From: Coleophoma eucalyptorum | Taxonomy: Eukaryota; Ascomycota; Leotiomycetes; Helotiales; Dermateaceae | Reading direction: 5' to 3' | NCBI GenBank assembly: GCA_026120035.1 | Contig: JALRME010000058.1 | Span: 1 to 64,000 of the forward strand | DNA length: 64,000 bases | Shown: in pieces, positions 47,769 through 60,194 of the stretch | How the letters are laid out: each line of letters opens with the position of its first letter | How positions within the stretch are numbered: the first letter of the stretch is position 1 | Notes under the pieces: generated by a model | What the model was told of the DNA's origin: nothing | Databases searched by the model: none | The model's input: the letters and a program-made list of their open reading frames with translations, nothing else | Translations under genes and position numbers: made by a program

Positions 47769-48900
47769 TCAATCAAATTTCACAGCAAGTCTTCCGCGAG
47801 CTTTGCCAGCATGCATTGTATCAATCATCTCCTGGATCTGATCAATCTTGTAGAATGTCACATGAGGCTTGATGTTGTGCTTCGCACTGAATTCAATGCA
47901 AGGACCCATCTCTTGTGGAATGCTGTTGCTTGCAGCTCCAACTCGGAATTTTCCTAATGCCACATCAAGAGCATTTAGTGTGAGCGGCTTTTGAGGAATG
48001 CCAACAATCATCATGATCCCCCCTGTTCGCAACAAAGCCGGAGTAGAGTCGTATGCTGGCTTGGAGTTTGTATAGTTGACAGCTGCGTGACATCCACCGC
48101 CAGTAATTTCTTTAACCTTGTCAATGTAGTCCTTGTCGGCTATTGGGTTGAAGGTATGGTCCGCACCAGAGGCTTTGGCCTCTTCTAATTGCGAGTCGAC
48201 GAGATCGATGGCAATGACCTTGTAACCAAGGGCTTTCGCGTATTGGATCCCTGCGCAGTATTAGCAAAATGTCGCTCGCTCCAACGGTTTAGTTTGGGGC
48301 CGGACCGAGATGACCAAGTCCTCCGCATCCAACGATTGCCATCCATTCCCCTGGGTTGAGTTTGGCCTTTATAACACCCTGCCATGAAGTTACACCCGCG
48401 CAGAATAAGGGTGCGGCTTCATGGAAGTCTAGGCCCTCTGGCAAAACGATGGCATTTCTCCAATGAGATACCACATACTCTTGGAAGAACCCATCTCGTC
48501 CAAAGCCTGACATAACTGCTTTCCCATCTTCACACCACGCATTGTGTATCTGGCAACCTGCACACTCGTAACAGACTTGCTCGGGACACAGAAACCCAAT
48601 TCTGGCGCCCACCTTCAGGGTTGGATCGGTACAACTTTCTGGTACCGATAATATCGTTCCCGTAGCTTCGTGGCCGATTGTGATGGGAGTACCATCGCCC
48701 ATGACAATACCAGCTTCATTTGGCTCAAGAAGCATAAGATCACTGTGGCATAGTGATGCGGATGCCACTTTGATAAGCAGCTGATCTTTGGAAGGAGTTG
48801 GCAAAGACACAGTATTAACCGAGATGCTGTTGGACTTCGCTGCGTATTGTACTGCTCTCTGCGTCTCTGGCAGGTCGTTAGAGGGAGTTATGGACCCCAT
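47769..48900 (-). CDS. Zinc-dependent alcohol dehydrogenase (MDR family)
   Basis: NAD(P)-dependent medium-chain dehydrogenase. The preferred ATG is 48900 (MGSITPSNDLPETQRAVQYA); an earlier ATG at 48951 would add 17 residues. Catalytic zinc ligands: Cys in ASLCHSDLMLL and His-Glu in TIGHEATG. A structural-zinc lobe is present in CPEQVCYECAGCQIHNAWC. The nucleotide-binding turn is VGCGGLGHLG, interrupted by an intron of about 50 nt with donor gtccgg, joining GHL-G to IQYAKALGYKVIAIDLVDSQ. The end is RGRLAVKFD. About 360 residues, normal. The substrate range cannot be deduced. It lies between the TRI12 pump and a divergent FMO. Confidence 0.88.
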
Positions 48901-49785
48901 TTTGCGTCTTCCAACGTGTGTTGGGGATCGTATTATGTTGTCAGGTTTCACTGATGTTGCCCTGTAGACTAGAGTTACGTGCTTGAGATCTCCCTTGCGG
49001 ATCGTATAAGAACACAGTGTGAAGAAGAATGGAAGCCTACCTCAATCGGCGCTTCTACTTGCCTTTAAATCGTGCTCGGAGAAATACAGGAGCTTCGTGT
49101 ATATCCGCTTCAACTCTCGGGGAGTTCGCGGCTTGGATAGCATTAATTCATGGGTGGACGGCGGGTGCCATGTTCCTGCTTCAAAGCGTCCGATCAGAGG
49201 CCTGGTGTAAACCCTAAAACAAGTAGCACAGATAGAGGAGCAAAACAAGGGAGGGTGCGATTAAGGCTCCCATTTGCTGAAGCATCTTTCACTAGCCAAA
49301 TCAGTGTTGGATATATTTTACCAAAGGAGCCTTCGATAATGAGGGGAAACGATCGTTCCCTGGTGGAGATGGCGAGGCTGTTTTGGTGCTGTCCAGGAGA
49401 TGTTTATCCGACCCGAAGATTTAAATTCATATCACGTGTAGGCCCATCAAGAACACACAAGTACTGTAATTGCACCACAAAGGCTCGGAGGATACACATT
49501 TCCGCCCCATCTCTTAAAGAATTTGATTGAGTACAGGAACTTGAATGGCTGCAAATGGCTGCCACAGCACCAACCTTGTTCCTTCCGAACGCATCGGGTA
49601 CAGAGAGCCAAACGATCAGCCTTCTGTGCTTTGCGAGCAAAAGAAACCGATACCATGGCAAGATGAGGATGACCTTTTCAATCTCTTAAATTCGGGCAGC
49701 ACCCCAGGTAGGTAACAGATACGGTATCATTTCTTTATCTTGCGTCTCCTTCTCTCCGGTAGTAATCGATTTTCACATTCACAAT
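48901..49785. other. Shared promoter region of divergent ADH and FMO genes
   Basis: About 0.9 kb between head-to-head genes. Small frames on both strands show no features. This arrangement allows co-regulation. Confidence 0.5.
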
Positions 49786-51756
49786 ATGTCCACAACGGAG
49801 AAGCGTTTAAATGCCCCAATCCATCATGAACGGCCGATGAGGATCATCTGTGTTGGAGCAGGTGCATCGGGTCTATTATTTGCATACAAATTACAACGGT
49901 CTTTCAACAACTTTTCTCTAGCAGTTTACGAGAAGAATCCCGCTTTATCGGGGACTTGGTTCGAGAACAGATACCCAGGGTATGACCTAGTGCTTGCCTT
50001 ATGCGATAAATACATAAGATTTAACAATTACAAAATAGATGTGCATGCGATGTTCCCTCACATAACTACACATGGTCATTTGAACCCAAGCTAGACTGGT
50101 CCGGTGTATATGCAACTTCTCAGGAGATCTACACATATTTCAACGACTTTGCGGCTAAGTATGCACTGGGCCAATACTGCAAAACTGAACACGAAGTTTG
50201 CGGGGCACGATGGGATGAATCCCGGGCAAAATGGGATGTCCAGATCAAAGATATAAGGGCTGGTACTGTCGTTGAAGACTCCTGTGATATTCTGATCAAT
50301 GCCGGCGGCATTTTGAATGCTTGGAGGTGGCCAGCAATTCCCGGACTGAAGGACTACAAAGGGACACTGTTGCACACAGCAAACTGGGACGAGAGCGTAG
50401 ACCTTACTGGGAAGCATGTGGGATTGATTGGAAATGGGTGAGTGCACAACCCCACGCCCCATGATCTCTCATTTCTCCAATTTTTGGGTCTTTGCAAATT
50501 GTTTGTTTGCTTCTCTGACGGTTAAAAATAGTTCTTCCGGCATTCAGGTTCTGCCGGCGATTCAACCAATTGTCTCCAAATTAACAACTTTCATCCGTGA
50601 ACCGACCTGGATAGCGCCACCAACCGGACAAGGCCAGCATATCTTCACCGACGAGGAGCGTCATGATTTTGCAACCAAACCAAATGTGTTGACAAATATG
50701 CGCAAGGATACAGAGACCGGTATGAACAGCGTCTTTAGTATCTTCTTAAAAGACACTCAAATGCAACACGATCTTAGACAGAGCATGACTGCTACTATGA
50801 GGGAAAAGATCCATGACTCCGAACTCGAAAAGAAGCTGATCCCCGAATGGGGCGTTGGCTGTCGAAGACTTACTCCAGGAATCAACTATTTGGAAACACT
50901 TCATGCTGAGAATGTCAAGGTTGTCTACGGCGAGATCAACAAAATAACTCCAAACGGATGCTTATGTGATGATGGCAATGAATACCCTGTGGATGTTTTA
51001 ATCTGTGCAACAGGTTTTGATACATCATTTAAGCCTCGTTTTCCAATCTACGGATTTGGAGGCAAGAATTTACAAGATGAGTGGGCCCAGGAACCGAAGT
51101 CATACCTTGGACTGGCGGCCGCAGGAATGCCGAACTATCTGATATTTCTTGGTCCGAACTGCCCTATTGGAAATGGACCGGTATTGAGTGCTATTGAGAC
51201 TCAAGCTGATCACATGCTTGCTATGATTGATCGTTGGCAAACAGAGAATATTCATTCTTTCAGTCCAAAAGCAGACGCCATCGAAGATTTTTGCCAGTAC
51301 ACGGATGAATTCATGAAGAGGACTATCTGGAATGAGGAATGCCGGTCTTGGTATAAGAACAACTCAGCGACTGCTAGAATATCAGCTCTATGGCCTGGAA
51401 GTACATTGCATTACATCGAAGCATTGCTAGAGCCACGCCTTCAAGATTGGGATGTAAGATGAGAACCTGAATTAATCCAATCCATTTGCCATTATTAGCT
51501 GACGCATATTTCATTACAGATTCGTTATTCTGGAAACAGATTCGCTTTCCTCGGAAATGGATATTCTCAGACTGAGCTTGATCCAACAGCAGATCTAGGC
51601 TATTACATAAGAGAGAAAGATGATGGGACTTTTGCAAGTAAATCAAAGAGGCGACAAGTTCTTACAAAGAGTGGAAGCAAGAAACCGGGTGGAGTTGCTG
51701 TTTGGGGGCAAGAGAATGTCGTGGCAGCTGAAGCGGCGCCTGCACCTCGACTATGA
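49786..51756 (+). CDS. Flavin-binding Baeyer-Villiger-type monooxygenase
   Basis: FAD/NADPH monooxygenase inserting one oxygen into carbonyl or other soft substrates. ATG 49786 (MSTTEKRLNAPIHHERPMRI). The FAD-binding turn is CVGAGASGLLFAYKL. An intron of about 65 nt splits NRYPG and joins CACDVPSHNYTWSFEPK, the class motif. YKGTLLHTANW fits the Baeyer-Villiger fingerprint [FY]xGxxxHxxxW. The NADPH turn VGLIGNG is split by a second intron (about 50438-50532) from SSGIQVLPAIQ. CATGFDTSF is the C-terminal ATG motif. A last intron joins QDWD to IRYSGNRFAFLGNG; the stop is at 51756. About 600 residues, as usual. It faces the zinc ADH head to head. Confidence 0.92.
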
Positions 51757-52471
51757 ACTATAATTCTGTTTCTTCTGATGTAATGGTACTGACAGAATAA
51801 GAATATTAAGTATGCAAAGGAAACAGGCTTACTTTGCACGAGGGAGCACAGACATGGTTCACTGACCCTGTTCCTCGCTTACCTATGGTTATCTTGGTCT
51901 CGCTTCCTCACCAACACGTCATTCTCTGGTCAACTGAATAATTGCGATACTATTTGGGAGATGTCTGTTAAGAGCCATCACAGGCAACACGGTTTTCCTC
52001 CAATAAATGCAACAGATCGCACAAACTCTTTGTAGAGTGTTTGGTGATCTAGTGTAATTGGCTATTGACACGGTTGACAAAGAAGGATAGAAGCTTTTTA
52101 TCACTTCTAAAGGCCTTAGGACTGTTTAGCCTCACTATTCGTCTGTGTAGTTGAGTGGATTGAACTATTTCATGTCAGAGCTTTGCATGCAAGGGCAAGA
52201 AACATCTAGTCATTCGTATCCAATACAAACTGCCCCATATAAGAATTGTCGCTTGGTGCTATTGCCCTAGGTGAAGTGGGCTTTAGCAAATTGAACAAGA
52301 TGAAGCTTTACATTAATTGCAACTGGCTATCCCGCATTACCACATGAGCCACTTAACAATTGGTGACACAGGAAAGCTTATGCAAATAACACTCTAAGTA
52401 GTAGTTTGAAATTAAACACAGCCGTCAGTCTCTCCTATACAGTTTTTAGACAAAGGCTATCACATGATAGA
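51757..52471. other. Intergenic region between convergent genes
   Basis: About 0.7 kb of AT-rich sequence between the FMO and the DAL5-type transporter 3' ends. Nothing recognised. Confidence 0.5.
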
Positions 52472-54196
52472 TCACAGAATGTATCTGAAGTCCGAGTGCC
52501 AGTCTAGCAGTTCATCGGGTCCTTCCTCTTCGTCTTTTACACCTCTCACCCTATTCTGCTCAGCCCTGTCATCCCTTTTTCTGTTCTCTCGTCTCATATA
52601 CCACCAGTTACCCATAGTAGCCAGCATAGCTGCAACGAAAAATCCCAAAAGACAGCCATGCCCTGCCAAAAATCTCGGTGGATGCCGATAAACCTGGGTC
52701 CCGATAATGCTGAGTCCCTGACCAGTAATCTGCGCCATGGCCCATGCAGTGGATCGCTTGGTGTAGCCACCGTGATTGATTGTAATCCAAGACACGGTCA
52801 GAATGATTCCAGGGTAAAGACCCGAGGTGACAAAGCAAGTGCCGGCAATCAATGCGATACGGTTGGTAGTAGATAGGAGGATGACAAAGCCAGTGGATGA
52901 AGTGGCTAGACAAAGTAGCAACAGGGGGCCTTTTGTATCCAAGCGATCGGAGACAATGCAGACAGTCAATAGGGTGAGGGTTGCAAAAGCGTAGGGTATC
53001 ATTGTGAAAAGTTGAGTTTCCACTATTGGCTGTTAGTACGACAAAACCAGGAGCAGAGCGGGAAAGGAGTACATTTCGCGAAGCCAAACTGTTGTATGAA
53101 TGTTGGGAGGAAAGATGTTATAGAGGCGATGCCAAGACACAGAGCGCCGTAAATAATGGCAGTAAAGTACGACTTGGGATCCTTGAACGCCATCCATATC
53201 TGTGAAGAAACAATCTTTTCGTTTGACGTACTATGCGCTGCATATTGTTAGCATGGAAAACGGCCAACTGTATACGTGCATTTTACCATCGGCCATTCTC
53301 TGCAGCGCCAGGTCAATCTCAGCATTGTTAAAGTACCTGCTTCCATTCTTCGCTACGATATCCGGGAATGACGGAAGAAGGAAGAGTATGATGATCCCGA
53401 GCCCGATCGCTGGAATCCCTTCAACAATGTAAAGCCACTGCCAGGCGTGAAAACCATGGACACCGTCCAGATTCTTATCAACTCCATATGCGATAAGTCC
53501 ACTGAAACAACCCGAGATTGTTGCAGATGTATAATATATCGCTGGCAGATAGTTAGAAGAGCTCGGCTATGACGAGAGTATCTGCACATACCAGCTCTGG
53601 TTGCAACCTCGTTTCTTTTGTACCAGAAACTAAAGTAAAGTAGCCCGACTTGAACAAAGGCCTCACCTATCCCTATGAGTACTCGAAGGCCAATGACTGT
53701 GCCATAGTTCTTCGAAGCAGATAGACAAGTTCCGCAGACACCAAAGAAGATGACAGCCAGCCCCAACTGCCGAGGAGGGCCAATGATTCGCATGCCGAGA
53801 TTCGCTGGTAGCATGAAGACCATGTATCCAACAACTAAAGACATTATAGTCAGATAGTCTATCTCAGATAACAGTACTTCGGTCATACTCACAAAACATC
53901 ATTAGGCAATTGAAGAATTGCTCGTCGGAGAGGTGCAGATCTGCCTGCATTCCCATAATGCGAGCATTGCCCAAGTTGTTCCTATCCTTAGAAACTTGTT
54001 AAAATAACTTTGGGAACCGAAGACAGTGGTACTGTACCATGTAAGCTATAAAGAAGCTGCAAGCTAGCAGCGGGACAATGGATAGGTCCATCTTCAGTAA
54101 CAGTCGTTTCTCAAGAATTGACCTATTTCCCGTGGGCTCTTCCATACCAGTAGATGGTACATCTTCAACCCATGAATCATCTTGCTTCTCGGTCAT
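52472..54196 (-). CDS. MFS transporter of the allantoate permease (DAL5-like) family
   Basis: Anion:cation symporter-type MFS protein for small organic anions or vitamins. ATG 54196 (MTEKQDDSWVEDVPSTGMEE). The first helix, LLLKMDLSIVPLLACSFFIA, leads to an exon with NARIMGMQADLHLSDEQFF, diagnostic of this family. Later: VVGYMVFMLPANLGMRIIGP, GLRVLIGIGEAFVQVGLLYF, WQWLYIVEGIPAIGLGIIIL. The C-terminal exon has SGLYPGIILTVSWITINHGG and GQGLSIIGTQVYRHPPRFLA, ending DWHSDFRYIL. Six or so introns, several approximate. About 480 residues. Confidence 0.85.
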
Positions 54197-57100
54197 AGTG
54201 AAGTATAGGTCAAGAACGAAACGAGTAAGTAACTGATAAATATCGTGCACGTGACAATGAGGACAAATAATTTCCTGCAATGAAACCTGGGGTACACAGA
54301 GCGAGGCTGGTTGAATGCGGAGGAACTGCGGGGAAATGGCAAGGGTGATATAGAAATGGGAATAGAACCTGTCATTCCGATTTTCCCATATCGGCCAACT
54401 GGAGGGATCTACAAATCATCTTCGCTTCGATGAGGATCGCTCCGATTGAAACTCGCGCCGATGTCAGCTCGCTCCCGCTACGATGGCCAGTCATCAAAAG
54501 AATTATAGCACAATCACAAGACTAATTTATGGAGAGAAGGATAGATTTGACATAATTCATGGGATAACGGGGCCATACTGGTCGCACTTAGCACTATCAT
54601 ACCACCGGGGTCGGAAGATGTGCATACGTGACATGGTGTAGTCGATGTTGGAGTGAGCATACCGGAATTTCTTATGCTATGACGGAATATCGAGTAAGGC
54701 TATAAGGACTATTATGACAACGGGGTATTTTGGGAGTCCATTTCTGGCAACTGCTAACAGTAGATAGGAGGTTTACTTGGGCTCTCACTGAGCGATCGGT
54801 TGGAGCACCTACAACCAAGTCCAAATCTGAAGAGCGAATCCGCCAACTTTGGCGCTATTTTTGCAATCAACGTTGCTGAGATTGGTTTACAAATGGATCT
54901 CATACCAGCCAGCCATCTATATCAATCCCCAACTAATTAGACTGTCTCGATAGAGCGCTTGCTCATGATAGTTAAGAAATGCATCTGGGCCGGGACTTGT
55001 CGCTGGAAGCATAGGTTTATGGTATTCAGTTGCGCAAGGCCATGAAAGAGGCATCTGAAAAACTGATCGCTGAGGCAGCTGGATTTGTCCTTGACCATCA
55101 ATACTTTTGTGCATTGACTGAACTTCCAGGAGAGGCAATTTCAGTACTCTCCGATCACCAGTAATTATTCTCGGCTCAAAGTACCCCACCCCCCTGAAGT
55201 GTTACGCTGCCTCTGCTGTGGCTAAGGCCTCAGGTAATAAGTAACTAAAGAAAGGCTCCAATTTTACCTATAGAAGACATGGAGTGCAGGGTCTTATGAC
55301 AGTTTGATGCATTAACTTTGCATTCCATTTTGCAAATTTCGTGGCCTAATCTCTCAGGAATTTAAGATAGCGACTTTTGATTAGAGCTCTTCGAGTATTT
55401 CCAAGTGCAAGAAAGAGCACGCAAGGTTCATATTTGGTAAACTCAACTAACAGAGCATTTTCGACCATTCAAGGTAGGTCGATCTATGCAAAAACGAAGT
55501 ACGGAAGTTGAAGAAAACATAGTATATGAGAGAGATGCTTGAGACCATAAGGAAGAAGGAAAGGAAAGACTACTGGTGGATAATTCCATGAGCATTTTTT
55601 GAAGACCAAAAAAAGGAAGAAGGGATTGCAAGGAGCGATGCATAGAGCGGTCACGTAAAACGACCAGCGAAGAATAGTTAGAATCTAGGTAGCTCTCAAC
55701 TTGAAACTTCCTGCGTAAGGCGCGAAGAATTCCTCTATCGCGGCTACTACTATCAGCCTACTCGCAAATGGGGTTAAAGCCCTAATACATGCGCGATGTT
55801 GAGCCGAGGAAGTAGGGCGGCGGTACGTATTACCATTTTAAGTAGGTTACCAAATCGCAACTGTAGAGTTTCACACCACCCCTCCAGCCCAATGCTCGCA
55901 TTGCGGATCTGTTCTCAACTCAGTAAGCTCTTTCTTACCAAATACTCCCAGAATGGAAGATGCATCGGTACGGGGCATTGCAACTAGGTATCACAACATG
56001 CCACCTAGTGGCAGAACTGCCTCTTGAATATATGAACATTAAATGTAGGAATATTATACGGTGCGAGAGTCGCTCTTAGGATATTGGCCCTTAGCATAGA
56101 AAGACGTATTGTCAGGTCTCAATTTCCATATACCGCTATGCTTTCAAGGTTGCCCATGCTAAGCAACGCTTCGGCTATGATAACGGCTCCCCGGGTTCAT
56201 GCTTAAATTAGATTGAAGCCCCTCCCGAGATGGTCAGGACCCTTATATGCCGAGAAAAATCGTACGTACTTTGATGACTTTAAACATCTCAGACTCATTA
56301 TGACTCATAATTTGTGTAAGCGACTACTGATGTTTGTTTATTGTGAGACTGAGCGGCTCATGTGTAAAATTATGTGTAATTCAGCCTTTTGAACCCTCAT
56401 ATGGAGAGCTCGAATAGGGGTGTATATACGTACTATTTGACGTAGATCTATGCCAATTCTGCGTCATCAAAAGCAGGTGATTTGTCACCAATATGAAAGG
56501 GATGGATGTGAAGGTCGCACGATAAAATGTGCTTCTGAATAACCCTATTGTACATGCCATAACATGTATATAACACAGGCTATGGTTATGCAACATTTGG
56601 TATTGAACACGGCCCTACACGCCTCTACACGCCTCACATGTAAAAGGCAATTAAATGCTGCGATTTTGGCGATCCCCGCAACTTCATTTACGTACTTGTA
56701 GTCCTTTGCCAAGCTTGTTAGCTCTTTAACGCTGTGGCTGACACGAGGCTAGGCTGAACACTAGCCCAGCTTCCTTAGCATTGCCAAGCTCTCGATCGCA
56801 ACTTGCACCTGCGGCTCAGAAGTTAATGTCTACGTACTAGTAAAAGTAAACATTACCAAATATTTTCATTTCATTCCTTTCAAGGGCTTGCCTGGGTGAA
56901 CCTAAGGCTGATCGGATATCACTGCCGCGTACTTACTGGCTGACACGTAGACGAGCCTTGCAAGGCTCAACAGTAAGGGGCTGGATCAACTCTGCTACTT
57001 AGTATGGTTGCAGGTTTAGAGCTGCCCATCTTGCAAGGCACCGTTTTACGTACACTTGGAAATCCATGCATGACACCACGAAGCAAATCGATGCGTCTTA

Positions 57101-57388
57101 CCTTCACACGTGAGTTACCTGTACTGGGACGATATTCCTGTGAACTGACTACTAGGTTAGAGAGAAATCATCTTTGGTATGTGGCTAAGCCGCAGTGGTA
57201 AGGTTATGTCTATCATCGAGATCCGTCTTTACAGAGTAATGAAGACTGTACGTTATTTCATTCACGTATGTTTAACTTTCCTTACGGATGGCTAAGGGGT
57301 CCTGCTTTGACTCAAATTTATCCAAAGGCTGACTGTGAGCTCTAAGAAGTCCTAGGATTCGAAGGCACCCGCCTAGTTAGACTCAAAT

Positions 57389-57476
57389 GGCGGGAATATA
57401 TATACGAGGTAGGAGAGTGGTAAGTTGCAAAGGGCGGGAATTTACGTACGAGGTATGACAATGGCAAGGAGCAAAG
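57389..57476. repeat. 44-bp imperfect direct duplication
   Basis: Copies at 57389 and 57433 share ggcgggaat, (t)acgaggta and gcaaagg segments. Part of the gene-poor region. Confidence 0.6.
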
Positions 57477-58002
57477 GAAGTGGTGATGCTACAGCTTTTC
57501 TCTTGTTAGGTACGAAGACATTGAATACTCTTGTAGTTATGGAAGTAGGTTAGCCTTATCGAAATAAAAATACAAGATTTCTTCACTAAGTAGGTGGATA
57601 TCATATTAGTGAACTGAATACATTTTCTTAGGATTCATGGTTTCTTAAGAGACCATAAGGAAAAGTATAACAAGTACTTTTATTTGAGCGTATCCCGTAC
57701 AAAGGCAGAGGGGTTTCAGTAAGCTGTGGGCATTGAATATTGAGTACAGAAGAGAAATTAGAGGATGACTTGTTTTAAACCTGACGCTAGTGAGGAACAA
57801 CGCCGGTCATCATGTAAATGTTTCATTGCCTGCATCCTTTGAACCTTGAGGCCAGAGTAGGAAGGAGATGATGGAAACTACTTCTTTCAAGAATAACGTA
57901 AATCGTGATGGAAAGGTTTGGTAGGCTGTATTACTCAAAGCTTAAGTCTAGAGGAGTAAGGAGAGTATAAGATCATACGATACAATATCTCAGCTATTCA
58001 AC

Positions 58003-58010
58003 TATATAAA
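58003..58010 (+). promoter_or_regulatory. TATA box of the secreted protein gene
   Basis: ctatataaag about 115 bases before the ATG at 58122, followed by a C/A-rich leader (ccaacaccaaaacattatcaag), a classic strong fungal promoter layout. Confidence 0.55.
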
Positions 58011-58121
58011 GACTCCAATGGACGGATTTTGAATATCCTGAAATTGTAACAGTCACTCTACAAATACTTCATTACAAATACCCCACTCTATCAATTTTAC
58101 CAACACCAAAACATTATCAAG

Positions 58122-58479
58122 ATGAAGATCTCAGCAGCATTTATCCTTAGCGCTATATCCATCCCTATGGCTCTAGCTATAGCTGTACCTGGTGAAGTTA
58201 TCAGCCGTGACAATTGCGTTGGTATCGGTGGCTGCGAGGACAACGGTTGTGACGGAGATCCAACAAGTCTTAAATGTAACAGCGTACGTACTTTGAAACT
58301 TACATCGGGTGCCAAATCTGGACTGACCGTTTTTGTTCATGTAGGGCAAATACAAAGAATGTCCTTGTGGCTTCGGTTGTGGCTCGAACGTTGGTCCTTG
58401 CAATGGGGCTGATAGCAATGGCTGCTGGGGCGTCAACGGGCGATGCACTGGCAATTACCTTGGTTGCCAGTGCGCCTAA
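58122..58479 (+). CDS. Small secreted cysteine-rich protein (effector candidate)
   Basis: 98 residues in two exons (58122-58283 and 58345-58479) split by a 61-nt intron that begins gtacgt and ends catgtag, phase 0. The N-terminus MKISAAFILSAISIPMALA is a clear signal peptide. The mature part has 12 cysteines in 69 residues (DNCVGIGGCEDNGCDGDP; KECPCGFGCGSN; NGCWGVNGRCTGNYLGCQCA), enough for six disulfides. VISR just before the first Cys could be a processing site. No family recognised. The first exon ends mid-chain, so the gene is invisible as a single open frame. Isolated next to a gene-poor tract, as fungal effector genes often are. Function unknown. Confidence 0.82.
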
Positions 58480-60194
58480 CTATCATTCTGCGTTATACTT
58501 TTACTGAGTCGTATACGGCAGACTTGTGGTTTCTTAAGATATTCCACTTCACAATGGCTTTTGATTCCACTCTACACTCACTTTTGATTCCACTTCGCAT
58601 TCACCTTTGTCAGAATGTGGATGTTTCAGTTAAAAAAAAGGAGATTTTGAGTCACACAGTGTATCTGCTATTAATGTCCAGCCTGGTTTGGGGCGCTGAC
58701 TTTATTGCATGTAATAACACTTTCGAAATACCACTTTTAAAATCTCTCAAAGACGACTCTCGCAACGGGATAAAGATATATTACTATTCTCAAGATGCTT
58801 AAATCTAGTGACACATACACGATTCTTCTAATCTCTCGGCCATTGTAGATAATAAAACCATGGGCAGGCGGCGCTATGTAAACCCACCCCCCCCTGGGTG
58901 TCACGATTGACTAGAGAGGTTCTAGGTAATAGGTTATCCTAGTATGTTCAGAGCCTCTTTGAGGAACAATTAGCTTAGTCACAGAAGCAAACCGTATTCC
59001 GAATGATATACGGCAAATACCTTCTAATCGTCAGACTGGGCACTCCCTACGGCGTGTTGTGTCCCGTGAAACAGGAGTAGTCGCATAGGCTTCTTCACAG
59101 TTGGGGGATGAGGTAGGGGATTATGAACTGCACTAGTTCCGTCTATAGATTATATAGGCTAATCGCAATGCAGAGGTGATAGCAGAAGCACGTAACTAAT
59201 CCAAACCAGGGGTCGGTATGAAATGAATGATTGAAGTTAAGCACGAAGCTCCCATCTATGCCCATGGGGAATTTCGTGCTCCAATATACTAGGTTGATCT
59301 CGCTTATTAGAAGTCGACGAGTTGAAGTTATCGACCCCCTGGCTCCTACTCAGTGGAATGGGAGTAACTATTCAGAGAATTGCTGCCCAGATCACATGAT
59401 CAAATCCATGTGACATCCCAAAGGTGGGATGTATCCGTGGGCCCTTACCTTCCGATGAGGTCCTTCCGGCTCCGCCGATGCGCCCGAAAACAGCAGCCCC
59501 CGACGGGCCCTCCGACGTTCTCGCATTATTCAACCCGTACAAATACAATCCCAGCGGACCGCCATGACCGCTCAAGCGATTCCGTGCTAAGAGGTCGCAA
59601 CAGATCATGTGAAAGGCGATTCGGTCGCCCACCAGTGGAATTATTGGGATTTAAAACGAAAGAAAGGCCTTAGAAGGAGACTGCGAGCATGGAATAAAGA
59701 TGGCTAATTTGAGATGAATGCTTTCTTTGGAAAAGAGGGATGGCAGTGCTTTCCTACTAGTCTTATGTTTTCGTTATCCGACAGGGCCGGTCAGCAACTT
59801 TCGCTATTCGTTTCCAGTAGCACAAGTTACGAGGCCACGCTAAGTTATCTGCTCTCAAAGAGGGATGAATGATGGCGGAGACGTAGGCATATAGCAGAGA
59901 TTTAGCATGACTTATATTAAAGAGATCAAGAAACACGTGCTTTTTTATTATCCACTCGAGAAATAAGACGGATTTGCGATAGCGGAGCCTGCTTTAGCAT
60001 TTGAGTCACTAGCACCATTGTCGAGCGGAGACTCACGCACGGAGTCATAACCCTCGAGTTGAATCCTACTGCTTGCCATCTACCTTATACAGAACCATTC
60101 GGAACCTTAATTGGTAAGTAAAGACCTCAGCCTTTAGAAAGCTTCCGAATTGCCTTGTTCTAACAAATCCTTTCGCTAAGCAACCCCGTCAATT
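58480..60194. other. Intergenic region
   Basis: About 1.7 kb. The frame at 58443-58802 overlaps the secreted protein end in another phase and is rejected. A poly-C run lies at about 58888. No gene recognised. Confidence 0.5.

Larger units (their letters stand above)
54197..58121. other. Gene-poor 3.9-kb region
   Basis: No frame here looks like a gene. The stretch from about 55.8 to 57.5 kb is dotted with ACGTAC/GTACGT palindromes (for example near 55826, 56257, 56428, 56691, 56833, 57050, 57443) and a 44-bp direct duplication. It may be decayed repeat DNA. It ends at the promoter of a secreted cysteine-rich protein. Confidence 0.55.

Noticed and set aside
49019..49661. Several 60-126-codon frames on both strands in the ADH-FMO promoter
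   Set aside because: Mutually overlapping, without domains; a shared promoter explains the region.
58443..58802. 119-codon plus-strand frame downstream of the secreted protein
   Set aside because: Overlaps the true second exon in another phase; the rest is 3' UTR.
60000..60075. Possible tRNA-like segment (tcgagttgaatcct)
   Set aside because: Resembles a T-loop, but no matching acceptor, D and anticodon arms could be paired.
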